Source: Serripes groenlandicus (lineage: Eukaryota; Mollusca; Bivalvia; Cardiida; Cardiidae). Taken from it: 64,000 nucleotides of DNA. The translations under genes and the position numbers were made by a program. The stretch spans positions 59,231,803 through 59,295,802 of the forward strand of contig JASEVX010000007.1 in the NCBI GenBank assembly GCA_031761405.1, read 5' to 3'. Below the pieces are notes generated by a model. That model saw only the letters and a program-made list of their open reading frames with translations. It had not been told where the DNA came from and did no database searches. Of this stretch, positions 1 to 9,517 are shown piece by piece; positions within the stretch are counted from its first letter, which is position 1; each line of letters opens with the position of its first letter.

Positions 1-30
1 CCCCGATACAGAAAAACATTCAACACATCT

Positions 31-260
31 TTAACCCTTTCCCTCATATAGACGCTTTCGGACGCCTCTGCGGCAGACGGCGTTTTGAAAACATAGTGAC
101 AAAAGAAGAAATTGCACAAAACGTGCAATTTCTCCTTTTGCCACAATGTTTTCCACTTTTTGTCATAGGTTATCCATTCAACTATGGAGATTTTCGATGT
201 TTTGACAAAATAAGTTCAAAGTCGTCTGCTGCAGAATTGTCGTATGAGGGAAAGGGTTAA
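31..260 (+). mobile_element. TTAA MITE, full-length copy (family M)
   Basis: A 230-bp element runs from TTAA to TTAA. Its ends read TTAACCCTTTCCCTCATA on both strands, and each is followed further in by a CTGC(A/G)GCAGACG box. The middle is a hairpin whose arms carry AGAAATTGCAC and GTGCAATTTCTCC. There is no coding capacity. The TTAA duplication and the CCCTTTCCC start resemble the piggyBac superfamily; that assignment is inference. This copy serves as the reference for the family, called M below. Confidence 0.85.
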
Positions 261-526
261 ACCCTTTCCCACTGCAGCAGACGACTTTGAAATCATCTTG
301 ACAAAAAATGAAGTATTTCTATAATTGATAGTTTAAATATTGAAAAGAGTTGAAAACATTGTGGCAATAAGGAAAAATTGCTCCTTTTGCAGTAGACAAC
401 TTTTGAAAACCTTGCAACGAAAGGAGAAATTGCTAGTTTTGAGCAATTTCTCCTTTTGTCGCAAAGTTTTCAAAAGTTGTCTGCTGCAGAGTCAACAGAA
501 AGCATCTATATGTGGGAAAGGGTAAA
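257..526 (-). mobile_element. Family M MITE, diverged copy sharing TTAA with its neighbour
   Basis: It begins at the TTAA that closes the previous copy and ends near TATGTGGGAAAGGGTAAA. It has the CACATA-type end rather than CTCATA, and an enlarged interior with the AAGGAGAAATTGC hairpin arms and two CTGCAG boxes. Confidence 0.6.
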
Positions 527-1360
527 TGAGCAGTTTCTTGCATTTCAACAAAATCTTCAAAAATAGTCTACTACAGAGTTGTAAAAATTCTCTGGTAAAT
601 AGAAAATCTCTTCTATGCCGTTTCTGAATTCCACCGAACAGAAAAGATGTGACTTAAAAGATTTTGCAAATTCACTGGAAAATCTTTATGGTTTCCACTT
701 TTCTCTATACATGTTTTCTCCAAGATGTTTTGAATTTGGGAGAACATTAAATGCTGAGCAGTCTATTAAAAATAACATTCTACTGTTTACATTTCAAGTC
801 TTTTCTGATGTGTATGTTTATCTGGTATTTTACCCAGCTTTCGACAGTATTTCTGTTCCTAACTTCACATCTGTCATAATGCTTGCTCACACAAACCTAA
901 GCACCAAAAAGACTTAAGAGTTAAGTCAAAACAACCATTTATAGTCTTCTGTAAGACCAAATAAGGTTTAAAACCCTGGCATCCCGATATATATCAGGGT
1001 AGTGGAACCAGGAACCAAGAATAATCCAGATGTTTTTAACTCTGTAAGGGACACAACTTTGGTACAACATCCACATTAGGTTTGTATGACTTACCTCCCT
1101 TTTAAAAAGCAAAATCAAAGGGAGGTAACCAAGAATTGAATAATCCAGAAAAGTTTGTTTATCAGGAAGTGTCAATAGAGGAGATTAATTTACACTCAAC
1201 GGGATTTTTGCAGCAAACACTTGGCTAGATAAACACATGCTGTTGATATCATATACAAAATGTAGCCCAGTCTCGTACACAGAGAAGAAAGCTACACAAT
1301 ATCCATATTCAAAGGTCAATCCTAAAGAAAACTTAATCCTTTTGACAGATTCAATGATTG
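527..1360. other. Non-coding stretch with a GGGAGGTAA foldback
   Basis: No gene is seen. A small inverted repeat lies at 1091-1128: TTACCTCCCTTTT pairs with AAAGGGAGGTAA across a short loop. Short GGGAGGTAA repeats of this kind are common in bivalve genomes (established knowledge). The short open frames here look like chance. Confidence 0.5.
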
Positions 1361-1362
1361 GA

Positions 1363-1541
1363 TATTAACCCTTTCAAACATACAACAAATCTGCAGCAGA
1401 CGACTTTAGAAACATCCAGCAAAAACGTGGAAAGGCTCTATAAATGTAGGTATATAAAAAGAGCTGAAAACATTGAGGCAAAAGAAGAAAATGCGCGTTT
1501 CAAAAGTCGTCTACTGCAGGAGCGTCAGATTGCGTCTACAG
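1363..1541 (-). mobile_element. Degraded family M MITE
   Basis: It starts with TTAACCCTTTCAAACATA, keeps CTGCAGCAGACGACTTTAGA and the GTCGTCTACTGCAG box near the far end, but the final GGGAAAGGGTTAA is lost. Confidence 0.5.
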
Positions 1542-2110
1542 GTGCAGACACATTTTGACACAATTGCAGCGGACAAATCTATTCTGTTTTCAATAATTAA
1601 CAAGAGAAAGTTGATGCAAGGCATCAATGTCGCCGGAAAAGACTGCATTGATTTATTTATGTATTCTTGACTTTCCTTAGTCTATTCAAACATTTGCTTA
1701 TAAATTTTATATTCATACCTATACATTAGGGTATCTATATACAATTAACGAAATGTGTACACATTTATCTTGGCTTAAATTTAATTTTGCTGTTGTTAAT
1801 TATTTAAATAATAGTATTCATTCATATAATTTCAATATTTGTCAATCTTATTCGAATCACAAGGTAAATATCCTGGTATTGCTTTAAAGGGAGGTAATTT
1901 GAAGAAAACAAAAGTCTTCAAAAGGAGAAATATATCAGCATTACCGTCTACAGTTTAAATTGTTCTATTGTTTGTGGATTTAAAAATGTTCTTTTTTTCT
2001 TATTTCTACATGTACAACGAAATATTGCGGCTTCTCTTTGACGCTTTGCGTCAAACATTCGTCTTGTACTTGTCTAAAATAAAATAATATCACTCGCTTT
2101 TTCATATCGA
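1542..2110. other. AT-rich non-coding stretch
   Basis: No gene or clear repeat structure, apart from one AAAGGGAGGTAA motif near 1888. It ends just before the small candidate reading frame at 2132. Confidence 0.4.
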
Positions 2111-2113
2111 AAT

Positions 2114-2123
2114 GCGCATGCGC
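2114..2123. promoter_or_regulatory. GCGCATGCGC palindrome (NRF1-like site)
   Basis: A perfect 10-bp palindrome eight bases before the ATG at 2132. It matches the core of the vertebrate NRF1 binding site (TGCGCATGCGCA). Promoter function here is inferred; the same palindrome recurs at 33330, 41391 and 41420 away from any recognised gene. Confidence 0.3.
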
Positions 2124-2131
2124 GAAAATCG

Positions 2132-2335
2132 ATGTTAAAGGTCACGAAACTACACAACAGAATAGGGTCTATATTTAGCTTAGAAACAGTTCCTACTTTA
2201 GATATTCATGGATTAACATTATTAAATGAATTCTACACAAATCAAGACATCTCTTTGAACATGAAAACAACATTTAGTAAGTTAAAATTGCTATTAAAAG
2301 GAGAATCCGAAATTGACCTCAATGATGACACATAA
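2132..2335 (+). CDS. Small candidate protein, 67 aa, unrecognised
   Basis: An ATG-to-TAA frame of 67 codons. The protein is acidic at its end (ESEIDLNDDT), has no transmembrane segment, and is leucine-rich in the middle (TLDIHGLTLLNEFY). It is not low complexity and does not overlap a recognised repeat; a dispersed repeat begins just after it at about 2391. The GCGCATGCGC palindrome immediately upstream is the only promoter-like feature. I do not recognise the family. It could be a real small single-exon gene, an exon, a retropseudogene or chance. Confidence 0.3.
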   Translation: MLKVTKLHNRIGSIFSLETVPTLDIHGLTLLNEFYTNQDISLNMKTTFSKLKLLLKGESEIDLNDDT

Positions 2336-2390
2336 GAGTCTGCATTAGGGGGTGTTGGTTCACGTCTTGAAGGGACCACTTTTGTCTTCG

Positions 2391-2609
2391 TAAATAAGAC
2401 AAAAACCTTAAATGCGAGTGAAATAAAAAAAAACTGCAAACATTAAAAAATCGGAATATTTATTTCATTTTAGATGTGTCATTTATTAGTGTTCGTAAAC
2501 AACCACAATTGTAATATGTTCATATCATCTAGATTTGTTTCTTTCTAATAATAAGCCGCCCTCCCATGTGATTTCCGAAAACCTATTAAAAATAGAAGTC
2601 GCGGGCTTC
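2391..2609 (+). repeat. Dispersed repeat R1, first copy
   Basis: About 220 bp that recurs in inverted orientation at 15062-15289. Shared landmarks are GTCTTCGTAAATAA, CGGAATATTTATT, TTTTAGATGTGTCAT, CAATTGTAATATGTTC and CCTATTAAAAATAGAAGTCG. By eye the two copies are roughly 80 percent alike. No coding capacity is seen. Confidence 0.6.
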
Positions 2610-2689
2610 TGCCCGGCGACTAATAAATTATTTATACATGTACTTTCTTTTATAGAGATTTTTTATATTTTTGCCTACATGAAGGTGTT

Positions 2690-2733
2690 TTCAAAGTCAT
2701 CTGCTGCAGATTTGTTGTATGTGGGCATGGGTT
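2690..2733 (+). mobile_element. Family M MITE, terminal fragment
   Basis: Only the last part is present: TTTTCAAAGTCATCTGCTGC, then GATTTGTTGTATGTGGGCATGG. The TTAA is degraded. Confidence 0.4.
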
Positions 2734-2871
2734 TAAGTCATTTTCAACAGTAGTAGCTGTACCCATTCTACCAATACCTGATAAGGAAAAAGGTCAACTG
2801 ATAAGTTCATTACAGACTTTTCTAAATGTGAGACTTTGGATCACTCCAGGAGTCTCCTGAATATTAGTCCC

Positions 2872-3063
2872 TTAACCCTCTCCCTCATACGACAATTCTG
2901 CTGCAGACGACTTTGAACATATTTTGTCAAAAAATAGAAAATCTCTATAATTGAATGGATAACCTATAACTAAATGTGGAAAACATCTTCTTTTGTCACT
3001 ATGTTTTCAAAAAAAAGCTGTCTGCTGCAGGTGTCAGAAAGCGTCTGTAGGAGAGAAAGGGTT
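2872..3063 (-). mobile_element. Family M MITE
   Basis: Starts TTAACCCTCTCCCTCATACG with the CTGCTGCAGACGACTTTGAA box. The central hairpin has collapsed to a short CTTCTTTTGTCAC remnant, and the distal end reads GTAGGAGAGAAAGGGTTT. Confidence 0.65.
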
Positions 3064-3118
3064 TTCCCCACATGTATAGAACAGTGAACTGTACTCACTG
3101 TGTAAATATCACTTCTTC

Positions 3119-3271
3119 TTAACCCTTTCTCCCCATACAAAGGCTTCCTGATGCCTTTGCAGCAGACGACTTTTGAAAAATTATACTTCTTTTTATAGAT
3201 AGTTTCCATATTTTCGGTTAGATGATTTCAAAGTCATCTACTGCAGATTTGATGTACGCGGGAAAGGATTG
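3119..3271 (+). mobile_element. Family M MITE, internally deleted
   Basis: Starts TTAACCCTTTCTCCCCATAC, contains GCAGCAGACGACTTTTGAAA, has lost the central hairpin, and ends ATGTACGCGGGAAAGGATTG. Confidence 0.6.
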
Positions 3272-3285
3272 ACAGTGACACTATA

Positions 3286-3515
3286 TTAACCCATTCCCTC
3301 ATACGAAAATTCTGCAGCAGACAACTATGAACATATTTTGTCAAAAAATAGAAAATCTCTATAATTAAATGGATAACCTATGACTTAAAGTGGAAAACAT
3401 TGTGGCAAAAGGAGAAATTGCACGTTTTGTGCAATTTCTTCTTTTGTCACTATGTTTTCAAAATGCCGTCTGCAACAGAGGCATCAGAAAGCGTCTATAT
3501 GAGAGGAAGGGTTAA
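3286..3515 (-). mobile_element. Family M MITE, full-length copy
   Basis: A 230-bp copy bounded by TTAA on both sides, the same length as the reference copy. The complete GGAGAAATTGCACG / GTGCAATTTCTTCTTT hairpin is present. Confidence 0.8.
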
Positions 3516-3692
3516 AAGATTTACTTACATTGTTACAACAAATCTGTAAAAGAAGACTGAAAATATCTGTGCAAGAATGTGGGAAAACCTCTAAAAATGA
3601 AAGTAAACTTTTTGAAAAGAGTTGAAAACATTTTCTTCTTTTTTCACAACGTTTTCAAACGTCTTCTGCTGCAGATGTGTGAAAGGGTTAAG
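3516..3692 (-). mobile_element. Family M MITE, degraded
   Basis: Recognisable by ACAACAAATCTGTAAAAGAA, GAAAAGAGTTGAAAACATT, CTTCTGCTGCAGATGTG and a closing GAAAGGGTTAA. The left end is eroded. Confidence 0.45.
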
Positions 3693-3779
3693 ATATTCCA
3701 GGACATTTTAAAAAATATTCTGGTTGTCCTCAGTAGCCGCCACAGTCTCACTTTACAATCCATTGGAAGTCATCAGAGC

Positions 3780-4009
3780 TTAACCCTTTCCCTCATATAG
3801 ACGCTTTCTGTCGCCTCTGCAGCAGACGGCTTTTTGAAAACAAAGTAACAAAAGAAGAAATTGCACAAAACGTGCAATTTCTCCTTTTGCCACAATGTTT
3901 TCCACTTTTTGTCATAGGTTATCCATTCAATTATGGAGATTTTCTATTTTTTGACAAAATACGTTCAATGTCGTCTGCTGTAGAATTGCCGTATGAGGGA
4001 AAGGGTTAA
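3780..4009 (+). mobile_element. Family M MITE, full-length copy
   Basis: A 230-bp TTAA-to-TTAA copy in the same orientation as the first one. Both ends read CCCTTTCCCTCATA inward, and the hairpin arms meet at GCACAAAACGTGC. Confidence 0.85.
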
Positions 4010-4114
4010 ACCCAACCACTTTCATAGAGATCAGCAGAGGATCAGTGTTGTATTTAGGGATTTGATGAATTAAAGGAGATGAGCTATTAGTCATCTGTAT
4101 TGGAGAAAATTTGG

Positions 4115-4256
4115 TTAACCCTTTCCCTCATACGACAATTCTGCATTACACGACTTTGAACATTGTTTTGAGCAACTTCTTCTTTTGTCACTATGTTTTC
4201 AAAAAGCTGCTTGTTTCAGAGATGTCAGAAAGCGTCTATATGAGGGAAAGGGTTAA
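4115..4256 (-). mobile_element. Family M MITE, internally deleted
   Basis: Both termini are intact (TTAACCCTTTCCCTCATACG and its counterpart), but only 142 bp long, with most of one hairpin arm missing. Confidence 0.75.
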
Positions 4257-4269
4257 CTGATTTCTTTGA

Positions 4270-4433
4270 GGTGGCTCTTCAAAAACACCTTCCAAAAATC
4301 TGTGGATAACTACTATAAGCCAGATTTTGAGATTGAAGCAATCTTCTAGAAATGGAGAGCAAATGCATATTTCTCCTTTTCACACAATGTTTACCAAAAG
4401 TCGTCCAGCTGGTTACATTACGGAAAGGGTAAA
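4270..4433 (-). mobile_element. Probable degraded family M fragment
   Basis: AAATGCATATTTCTCCTTTT, ACAATGTTTACCAAAAGTCG and a closing ACGGAAAGGGTAAATG suggest an eroded copy. Both ends are uncertain. Confidence 0.3.
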
Positions 4434-4507
4434 TGTGTGAAAGGCTGCTTATCTTATCAAATAAGCTGATCAGATAAAAATGTTGTAATACTACAAGCAC
4501 TTCGGAT

Positions 4508-4733
4508 TAATAACCCTTTTCCACATGCAGCCACTTTCTTAAAGCACTTTGGATAAAGGGAGTGTTTTCAGTTTCCCAAATATCATTGCAGAGAAATTCA
4601 TCTTTTGCTACAATTTTTGAAACTTATTGAAATAACTATTTATTATACTTTCATTCACAGACTTTTTCCAGATTTGTCTCGAGACATTTTCAAAGTCGGC
4701 TGCTGTAAAGTTGTCGTACATGGGATAGAGTCA
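4508..4733 (+). mobile_element. Family M MITE, diverged
   Basis: Starts AATAACCCTTTTCCACATGC and ends GTCGTACATGGGATAGAGTC. The internal CTGCAG boxes are mutated. Confidence 0.5.
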
Positions 4734-4792
4734 ATTACTGTGTATACAATGTACACAGTTCTGTAAATATTTTACTAAGTTGACTTGTTATT

Positions 4793-5016
4793 CCTTTATC
4801 ACTTCGCATTATGGCCCAGCTACAGCAGACGACATTTAAAAACCTTGTGACAAAAGTAGAAATTGCTCAAAATGAGCAATTTCTCGATTTGCCACAATGT
4901 TTTAAACCGCATTGAATAATTTAACTTCAATTTGTTGAGGTTTTCCATTTCCATACTTTTGCCAAGATGTTTGTAAAGTTGTCTGCTGCAGATTGGGAGT
5001 ATGTGGGAAAGGGTTA
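4793..5016 (+). mobile_element. Family M MITE, left end eroded
   Basis: It contains CTACAGCAGACGAC, a clean hairpin with a GCTCAAAATGAGC centre, GTCTGCTGCAGATTGGGAGT and a closing GTGGGAAAGGGTTAA. The left TTAACCC is not preserved. Confidence 0.6.
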
Positions 5017-5640
5017 AGAGGTGCTAAGTGGGTGTACTTTGTATTAATCTAACCATTTACCTTACATGATAATCATGATACATGTATTTTTAAAATTAGT
5101 CTAATAAAAATATTTGAAGAAAAATCTCTCAAGCCTCAAAAATTTAAAGTACATTATAATTTTGCTAAAATGTTTTAAACATTGTGAAGAATGGAGAAAT
5201 TTCTCGTTTTGAGCAATAGTTTTCTTTCTTCATTGCTTTGTGAAAAGGTTTTTTACTTCAGAGATACCAATCGTCAAGGCTTAATTATTTCCATTGGTGT
5301 GGTAGTTAAGAAGCATTGTAGACAGTTTCAATGTAATGCATCAAGTAAATAATGAGATATGGACTCTTTTAATTTAGTTGCATGCAAAACTTTAACCAGA
5401 ATTTCTAAGTTAAATCAAAGCGCCAATGGCACTGTAGTGGCGATCGTATTCATATATTGCAACAACTACAAAGCGTTTATAATATTTATAAAAACCTTCC
5501 AGAATTTCCAGATTTGATAAAATTCCAGCTTCCCGTTTTTAGGTCGGTATAGCTAGATACCGAAAACAACTTTTAATATGACTCATAAAGGTCTCACCGG
5601 GTGTTCTACACACCGGCTATTGTTTGTTGATAGAGTTGGA
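5017..5640. other. Non-coding stretch with a dispersed-repeat fragment
   Basis: No gene. Bases 5318-5417 are a fragment of the roughly 173-bp repeat found at 13971-14940 (landmarks GAGATATGGACTC and AAAACTTTAACCAGAATTTC). Around 5580-5625, CTCACCGGGTG and ACACCGG form weak inverted structure. Confidence 0.5.
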
Positions 5641-5816
5641 ACATTGTGAGAATATGTATGAGTTGAAAACATTGTGATAAAATGTGAAATTTCTCATTTT
5701 ATCACAATGTAAGATATAGCATTTGTATGACTTGAAAACATTGTGAGAAAATGTGAAATTTCTCATTTTATCACAATGTAAGATATAGCATTTGTATGAG
5801 TAGAAAACATTGTGAG
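5641..5816. repeat. 69-bp tandem repeat, left part
   Basis: The block beginning GAAAACATTGTG recurs at 5665, 5734 and 5803, giving a 69-bp period. Each unit contains a palindrome around GTGAAATTTCTCATTTTATC and the arm GAAAACATTGTG, also seen in the family M hairpin. DIRS copy 1 interrupts the third unit; the array resumes at 12601. Confidence 0.8.
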
Positions 5817-5861
5817 AAAAATGAAGTTTTTAGAGTAAAACATATTTTTATTAGAAAATAC

Positions 5862-6010
5862 TTACCAGTCATTTAATACCTGATATATAAGCCCCTAGCA
5901 CTTAACTCATCCAGAAAATTGATCGCGCCCAGCGTATCCCTCACGTCCGTGTGATATACACGGTTGCCGGCAAGCACCGGCCTACGTGACCCACGTGCCA
6001 CTTTTAATTT
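5862..6010. repeat. DIRS copy 1 left inverted terminal repeat
   Basis: 149 bp, inverted match to 12433-12581. Landmarks are TTACCAGTCATTTAATACC, the palindromic GTGTGATATACACGG and GCCGGCAAGCACCGGC. Outside it, the element's outer end carries the sequence repeated at 6057-6114. Confidence 0.9.
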
Positions 6011-6056
6011 ACCGTAAGTGTTGGGTGACGACGCGGGGTTGGGAGGCGGGACTGTG

Positions 6057-6151
6057 AAATGACTGGTAAGTATTTTCTAATAAAAATATGTTTTACTCTA
6101 AAAACTTCATTTTTATGTCAAAAATACGTTACCAGTCATTTAATACCTGAT
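6057..6151. repeat. DIRS copy 1 internal complementary region
   Basis: Bases 6057-6114 are the exact reverse complement of the left outer end at 5817-5874 (58 bp). Bases 6115-6151 continue as the reverse complement of the right end (about 12560-12596). The region therefore reads as a joined copy of both termini, as in the internal complementary region of DIRS1, proposed to template completion of the ends. It lies 3' of the recombinase gene, the expected place. Confidence 0.9.
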
Positions 6152-6326
6152 GACTTTGCAGCATCGGCCGGGAGGATCGTCCAACACTTCGTCATCAGAG
6201 ATGTAGCACCATGTAATTTATTTGTCATTTTAACGTAGTACTGAACACAACAGCTTATAAAGTCGGAAATTGGATTAAAGGAATATTTAATCTGATGTGA
6301 ACTTTATTGTTGTGTTAAATGAATAT

Positions 6327-7391
6327 TTAGCGAACAACTCGCTGAGACGCCACAAGTGGGCCCAGAGAATACAAATTATCTGACTGAGAAGACATGGAAC
6401 GCAGATAGAACGATGAAAACGTGGACTGCGATTTCCATACTGCAGCATGCATAATGTCCTCTAAAGGAACGTTGTTGGTAAAGGCCCAACTAGCAGAAAG
6501 AGCGCGAACCTCATGCGGACGAACCTGAAGCAATGAGAGATCGGCGAGTGACAGATCTTTGTACGCTAACTTAATAGTAGATGATATCCAGCGAGAAATA
6601 GTAGCTGCTGAAATATCATTACCTCCTATAAGAGGAAGAAATAATCTCTTCCTAAGACCCCTTGCCCCGTCAACCCTCTTAAGATAATACTTAAGAGATC
6701 TGACGGGACAAAGGAATCTGTCGGGATCAGAAGGCCCACAGTTTGCAGAGAGACTGGGAACTGTAATGGCTTCCGGAAGAACCGACGGTAACTGATTCTT
6801 TGCCAGAAAACCAGGCTGACAAAGTAGCGAGAAGGAGCCGTCGGATTCATTGAACCTGGCGTACCCCGACTCTACAGATAGTGCGTGTAACTCACTCCTA
6901 CGCCTAGCGGTCGCAAAAGCGAGTAGAAACACTGTCTTGTAAGTCAAGAACTTAATAGACGCAGACGCAAGAGGCTCATAGGGAGCTTCCGTAAGTGACC
7001 TAAGAACACAAGACAAATCCCATTTCGGAGTTAAACTCCTGGAAACAGGTTTGTCTAGCTCGAAAGAACGTATAAGTTCAGAGAGAAATGGATTTGAACC
7101 AATGCTCTCTCCCCCTTTGAACTTAAGAGTATTCGATAGCATAGAGCGGTATCCTTTAACCGTACTAACAGCCAGATGCTTTTCCTCAAAGAGGAAAAGA
7201 AGAAAATCGGCAATCTGAGTTATAGAGGGACACTCATGATTGACCGATCTTGCACCACACCAATCTGAGAAGATCGCCCACTTCGAATCATAGACAATTC
7301 TAGTGGACTGTCTCCTTGATTCTGCGATGCGAGAGGCAACTTTGACAGAAAAGCTTCTCTCTCGGATTGAACGCTTGATAAACTCCAAACG
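6327..7391 (-). CDS. DIRS copy 1 tyrosine recombinase domain
   Basis: This is the last 354 codons of a frame that stays open from 9212. It encodes a DIRS-type tyrosine recombinase, used to integrate the element. An N-terminal SAM-like DNA-binding half (start near SRRQSTRIVYDSKW) is followed by the catalytic half. Visible catalytic residues, numbered in the 961-codon frame, are Arg771 in TARRRSELHAL, His900 and Arg903 in RPHEVRAL, Trp926 in the second His/Trp position and the nucleophile Tyr936 in SSFYLRSM. The C-terminus is intact and all expected residues are present. It overlaps the end of the RT frame by about 170 bases in a different frame, typical of DIRS. The real start codon is not determined; it may be made by frameshift, reinitiation or as part of the longer open frame. 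Confidence 0.9.
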   Translation of the reverse strand, partial: RLEFIKRSIRERSFSVKVASRIAESRRQSTRIVYDSKWAIFSDWCGARSVNHECPSITQIADFLLFLFEEKHLAVSTVKGYRSMLSNTLKFKGGESIGSNPFLSELIRSFELDKPVSRSLTPKWDLSCVLRSLTEAPYEPLASASIKFLTYKTVFLLAFATARRRSELHALSVESGYARFNESDGSFSLLCQPGFLAKNQLPSVLPEAITVPSLSANCGPSDPDRFLCPVRSLKYYLKRVDGARGLRKRLFLPLIGGNDISAATISRWISSTIKLAYKDLSLADLSLLQVRPHEVRALSASWAFTNNVPLEDIMHAAVWKSQSTFSSFYLRSMSSQSDNLYSLGPLVASQRVVR

Positions 7392-9517
7392 TGAAGGTGT
7401 AGCATTGCCGGGTTGGGATGAAGACGCCGACCCGGTTGCTGAAACAGGAGGTCGTCTTGAAGAGGAAGACGTACCGGTTGTGCCGAGAGGCAGGCCAGGA
7501 GATCGTTGAACCACGATCTCTGGGGCCAGAATGGTGCTATCAACAGTATTCTGCACTGTTGAGAGCGTAGTACTTTCTGAAGTACGATTGGGACTAGAAT
7601 GAACGGGGGGAACGCATACCCGAATAGACGGTTCCAATCGAGGGTCAGTGCGTCCACTGCCCAAGCTGCAGGATCGTACATTGGCGACACATAGAGTGGA
7701 AGCCGATGATTGGCTCTGGTGGCGAAAAGATCCACCAGAGGTGTTCCGATCTGCATGAACACAGAGTTTACCACACTCTGGTTCAGAGTCCATTCCGCCG
7801 GTAGAATCATGTTCTGGCGGGATAAACTGTCTGCTAGAACATTTAGGTGACCGGGAACGTGTTTTACTAATATTACCAACGACGCCGCCCGGCACCAAAG
7901 GAGCAACTTCCACGTCTCCAGAAAGAGAAGGTGGGAGTGCGTTCCTCCTTGCCTGCGAATGTAGGAAACAACAGTAGTGTTGTCCGTCGACAACAAAACA
8001 GTTTTGTTCGCAACGGAGGCAGAGAATTGATTGAGGGCTAGCAGGACCGCCCTCAGCTCTAAGTTGTTTATATGCAAACACTTTTCCTCCGCTGTCCACA
8101 TGCCCTGGGCTGTTAAGCCCTGTGGCTCTAAATGAGCTCCCCAACCCACAGCACTGGCATCTGTAAAAAGGTACAGATCCGGAGGTGGAGTGAGCAAGGG
8201 CACCCCTTGTAGATAGATTAACGGATCCAGCCACCACCGAAGGTGTGACTTGAAGAAAACCGTCAGAGCTATCTCCTGTTCCAGTGAATCCACAGATGGA
8301 CGCCACAGGGACAGAAAAAGATACTGAAGGGGTCGCATGTGGAGCCTGCCTAGACTGACTAGGTCGGCTGCTGCACTTAGGGAACCCAGAAGTGACAGCA
8401 TGGATCGGGCTGTTACCGACACCTGATCCAGGGTGAGTCTGATTTTCTTGCAAAGAGAATCGACTCTGTCCGAGGGAACTCGAATCACCGCTAGGTCGGT
8501 GAGAAAAGTCATTCCCACGAACGTAAACCTCTTTGACGGAATCAAGTCCGATTTCTGCGTGTTGGGTAGAAGACCCAATCGCAGAATGGTCCGCCAGGCT
8601 AGAGACAGATCGTGAATTAAATTCAAACGATTTGCTCTGTGAAGAAGCCAGTCGTCGAAGTATTGTAGGAGCTGTGGGCCCTGCATACGCAGAAAGGCTC
8701 CCACAGCATTGATTACCTTGGTAAATACTCGCGGTGCGGACTTGAGGCCGAAGGGAAGTGCCACAAATTGGAAAACTTCTCCCTCTACCACAAACCGAAG
8801 GTATTTCCTCGACGAGGAAGCGATCGGAATGTGGTAATATGCGTCTGTGAGGTCTAGAGAGACCGCCCAGTCGTCTTTCCGGATAGCTGTTCTGATGGAG
8901 CGGGCCGACTCCATCTTGAACTTCTCGACCGGTATCAATAGATTTAGAGCTGATAAGTCTATTACCGGTCTCCACCGACCGTCTTTCTTCGGAACAAGAA
9001 ATAGACGGCTGTAGAAACCCCGTGAATTGGGGTTGAGAACCCTCTCTATAGCCTTCTTTTTCAGAAGTGATAAAATCACTTCCGACATGGCCGGATGGCA
9101 TGATGACATATCGATCGGCACGCTTGTCAGAGGAGGTGGGGAAACGAAGGGAATTAAGTACCCTTCCCGTATCACAGACAAGATCCAACGATCCTCTGTT
9201 ATACATTCCCACTCCTCTATGAAATGCGACAAGCGGCCCCCGACTGCTATCTCCGGCCTTGGGAAGATCATAGAGAGGTGCGCATCCCTAGGGCTGCGGC
9301 CTAGGGAGAGAGCTGCGCTTAGAAGTATGCCTCTTAGCTCCCGCTTGAAAGTGGGGCTTTGGTTTTGCAGACTTCTGGCCCGTGGAAGACGGTTGTTTTG
9401 GCGCAAAGGCCTTAACATCCTGCTTTTGCTTCTTGGCAAGGGGAGGTTTCCTAGCCTTACCCCCTTTTCCAGATGGCGCCGAGCGCTTCTGGCTCTGTGC
9501 AAAAGCATTCGCTGCAT
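7220..9517 (-). CDS. DIRS copy 1 reverse transcriptase / RNase H / methyltransferase-like protein
   Basis: A 765-residue frame without stops. RT spans about residues 150-340: VPKKDGRWRPVIDLSALN, first catalytic Asp222 in VSLDLTDAYYHIP, and the FDDW box (Phe287-Asp288-Asp289) in place of YxDD. RNase H spans about 445-570, with Asp453 (FTDAS), Glu487 (NNLELRA), Asp512 (STDNTT) and Asp563 (LADSLSRQ). Residues 590-690 (VDLFATRANHRLP, YAFPPFILVP, APFWPQRSWF) match the segment that in DIRS elements is assigned to a Dam-like adenine methyltransferase; that activity is inference. The frame overlaps the end of gag by about 230 bases in the +1 frame, so a frameshift or reinitiation is likely. The exact start is uncertain; the core looks functional. 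Confidence 0.9.
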   Translation of the reverse strand: MQRMLLHRARSARRHLEKGVRLGNLPLPRSKSRMLRPLRQNNRLPRARSLQNQSPTFKRELRGILLSAALSLGRSPRDAHLSMIFPRPEIAVGGRLSHFIEEWECITEDRWILSVIREGYLIPFVSPPPLTSVPIDMSSCHPAMSEVILSLLKKKAIERVLNPNSRGFYSRLFLVPKKDGRWRPVIDLSALNLLIPVEKFKMESARSIRTAIRKDDWAVSLDLTDAYYHIPIASSSRKYLRFVVEGEVFQFVALPFGLKSAPRVFTKVINAVGAFLRMQGPQLLQYFDDWLLHRANRLNLIHDLSLAWRTILRLGLLPNTQKSDLIPSKRFTFVGMTFLTDLAVIRVPSDRVDSLCKKIRLTLDQVSVTARSMLSLLGSLSAAADLVSLGRLHMRPLQYLFLSLWRPSVDSLEQEIALTVFFKSHLRWWLDPLIYLQGVPLLTPPPDLYLFTDASAVGWGAHLEPQGLTAQGMWTAEEKCLHINNLELRAVLLALNQFSASVANKTVLLSTDNTTVVSYIRRQGGTHSHLLFLETWKLLLWCRAASLVILVKHVPGHLNVLADSLSRQNMILPAEWTLNQSVVNSVFMQIGTPLVDLFATRANHRLPLYVSPMYDPAAWAVDALTLDWNRLFGYAFPPFILVPIVLQKVLRSQQCRILLIAPFWPQRSWFNDLLACLSAQPVRLPLQDDLLFQQPGRRLHPNPAMLHLHVWSLSSVQSEREAFLSKLPLASQNQGDSPLELSMIRSGRSSQIGVVQDRSIMSVPL

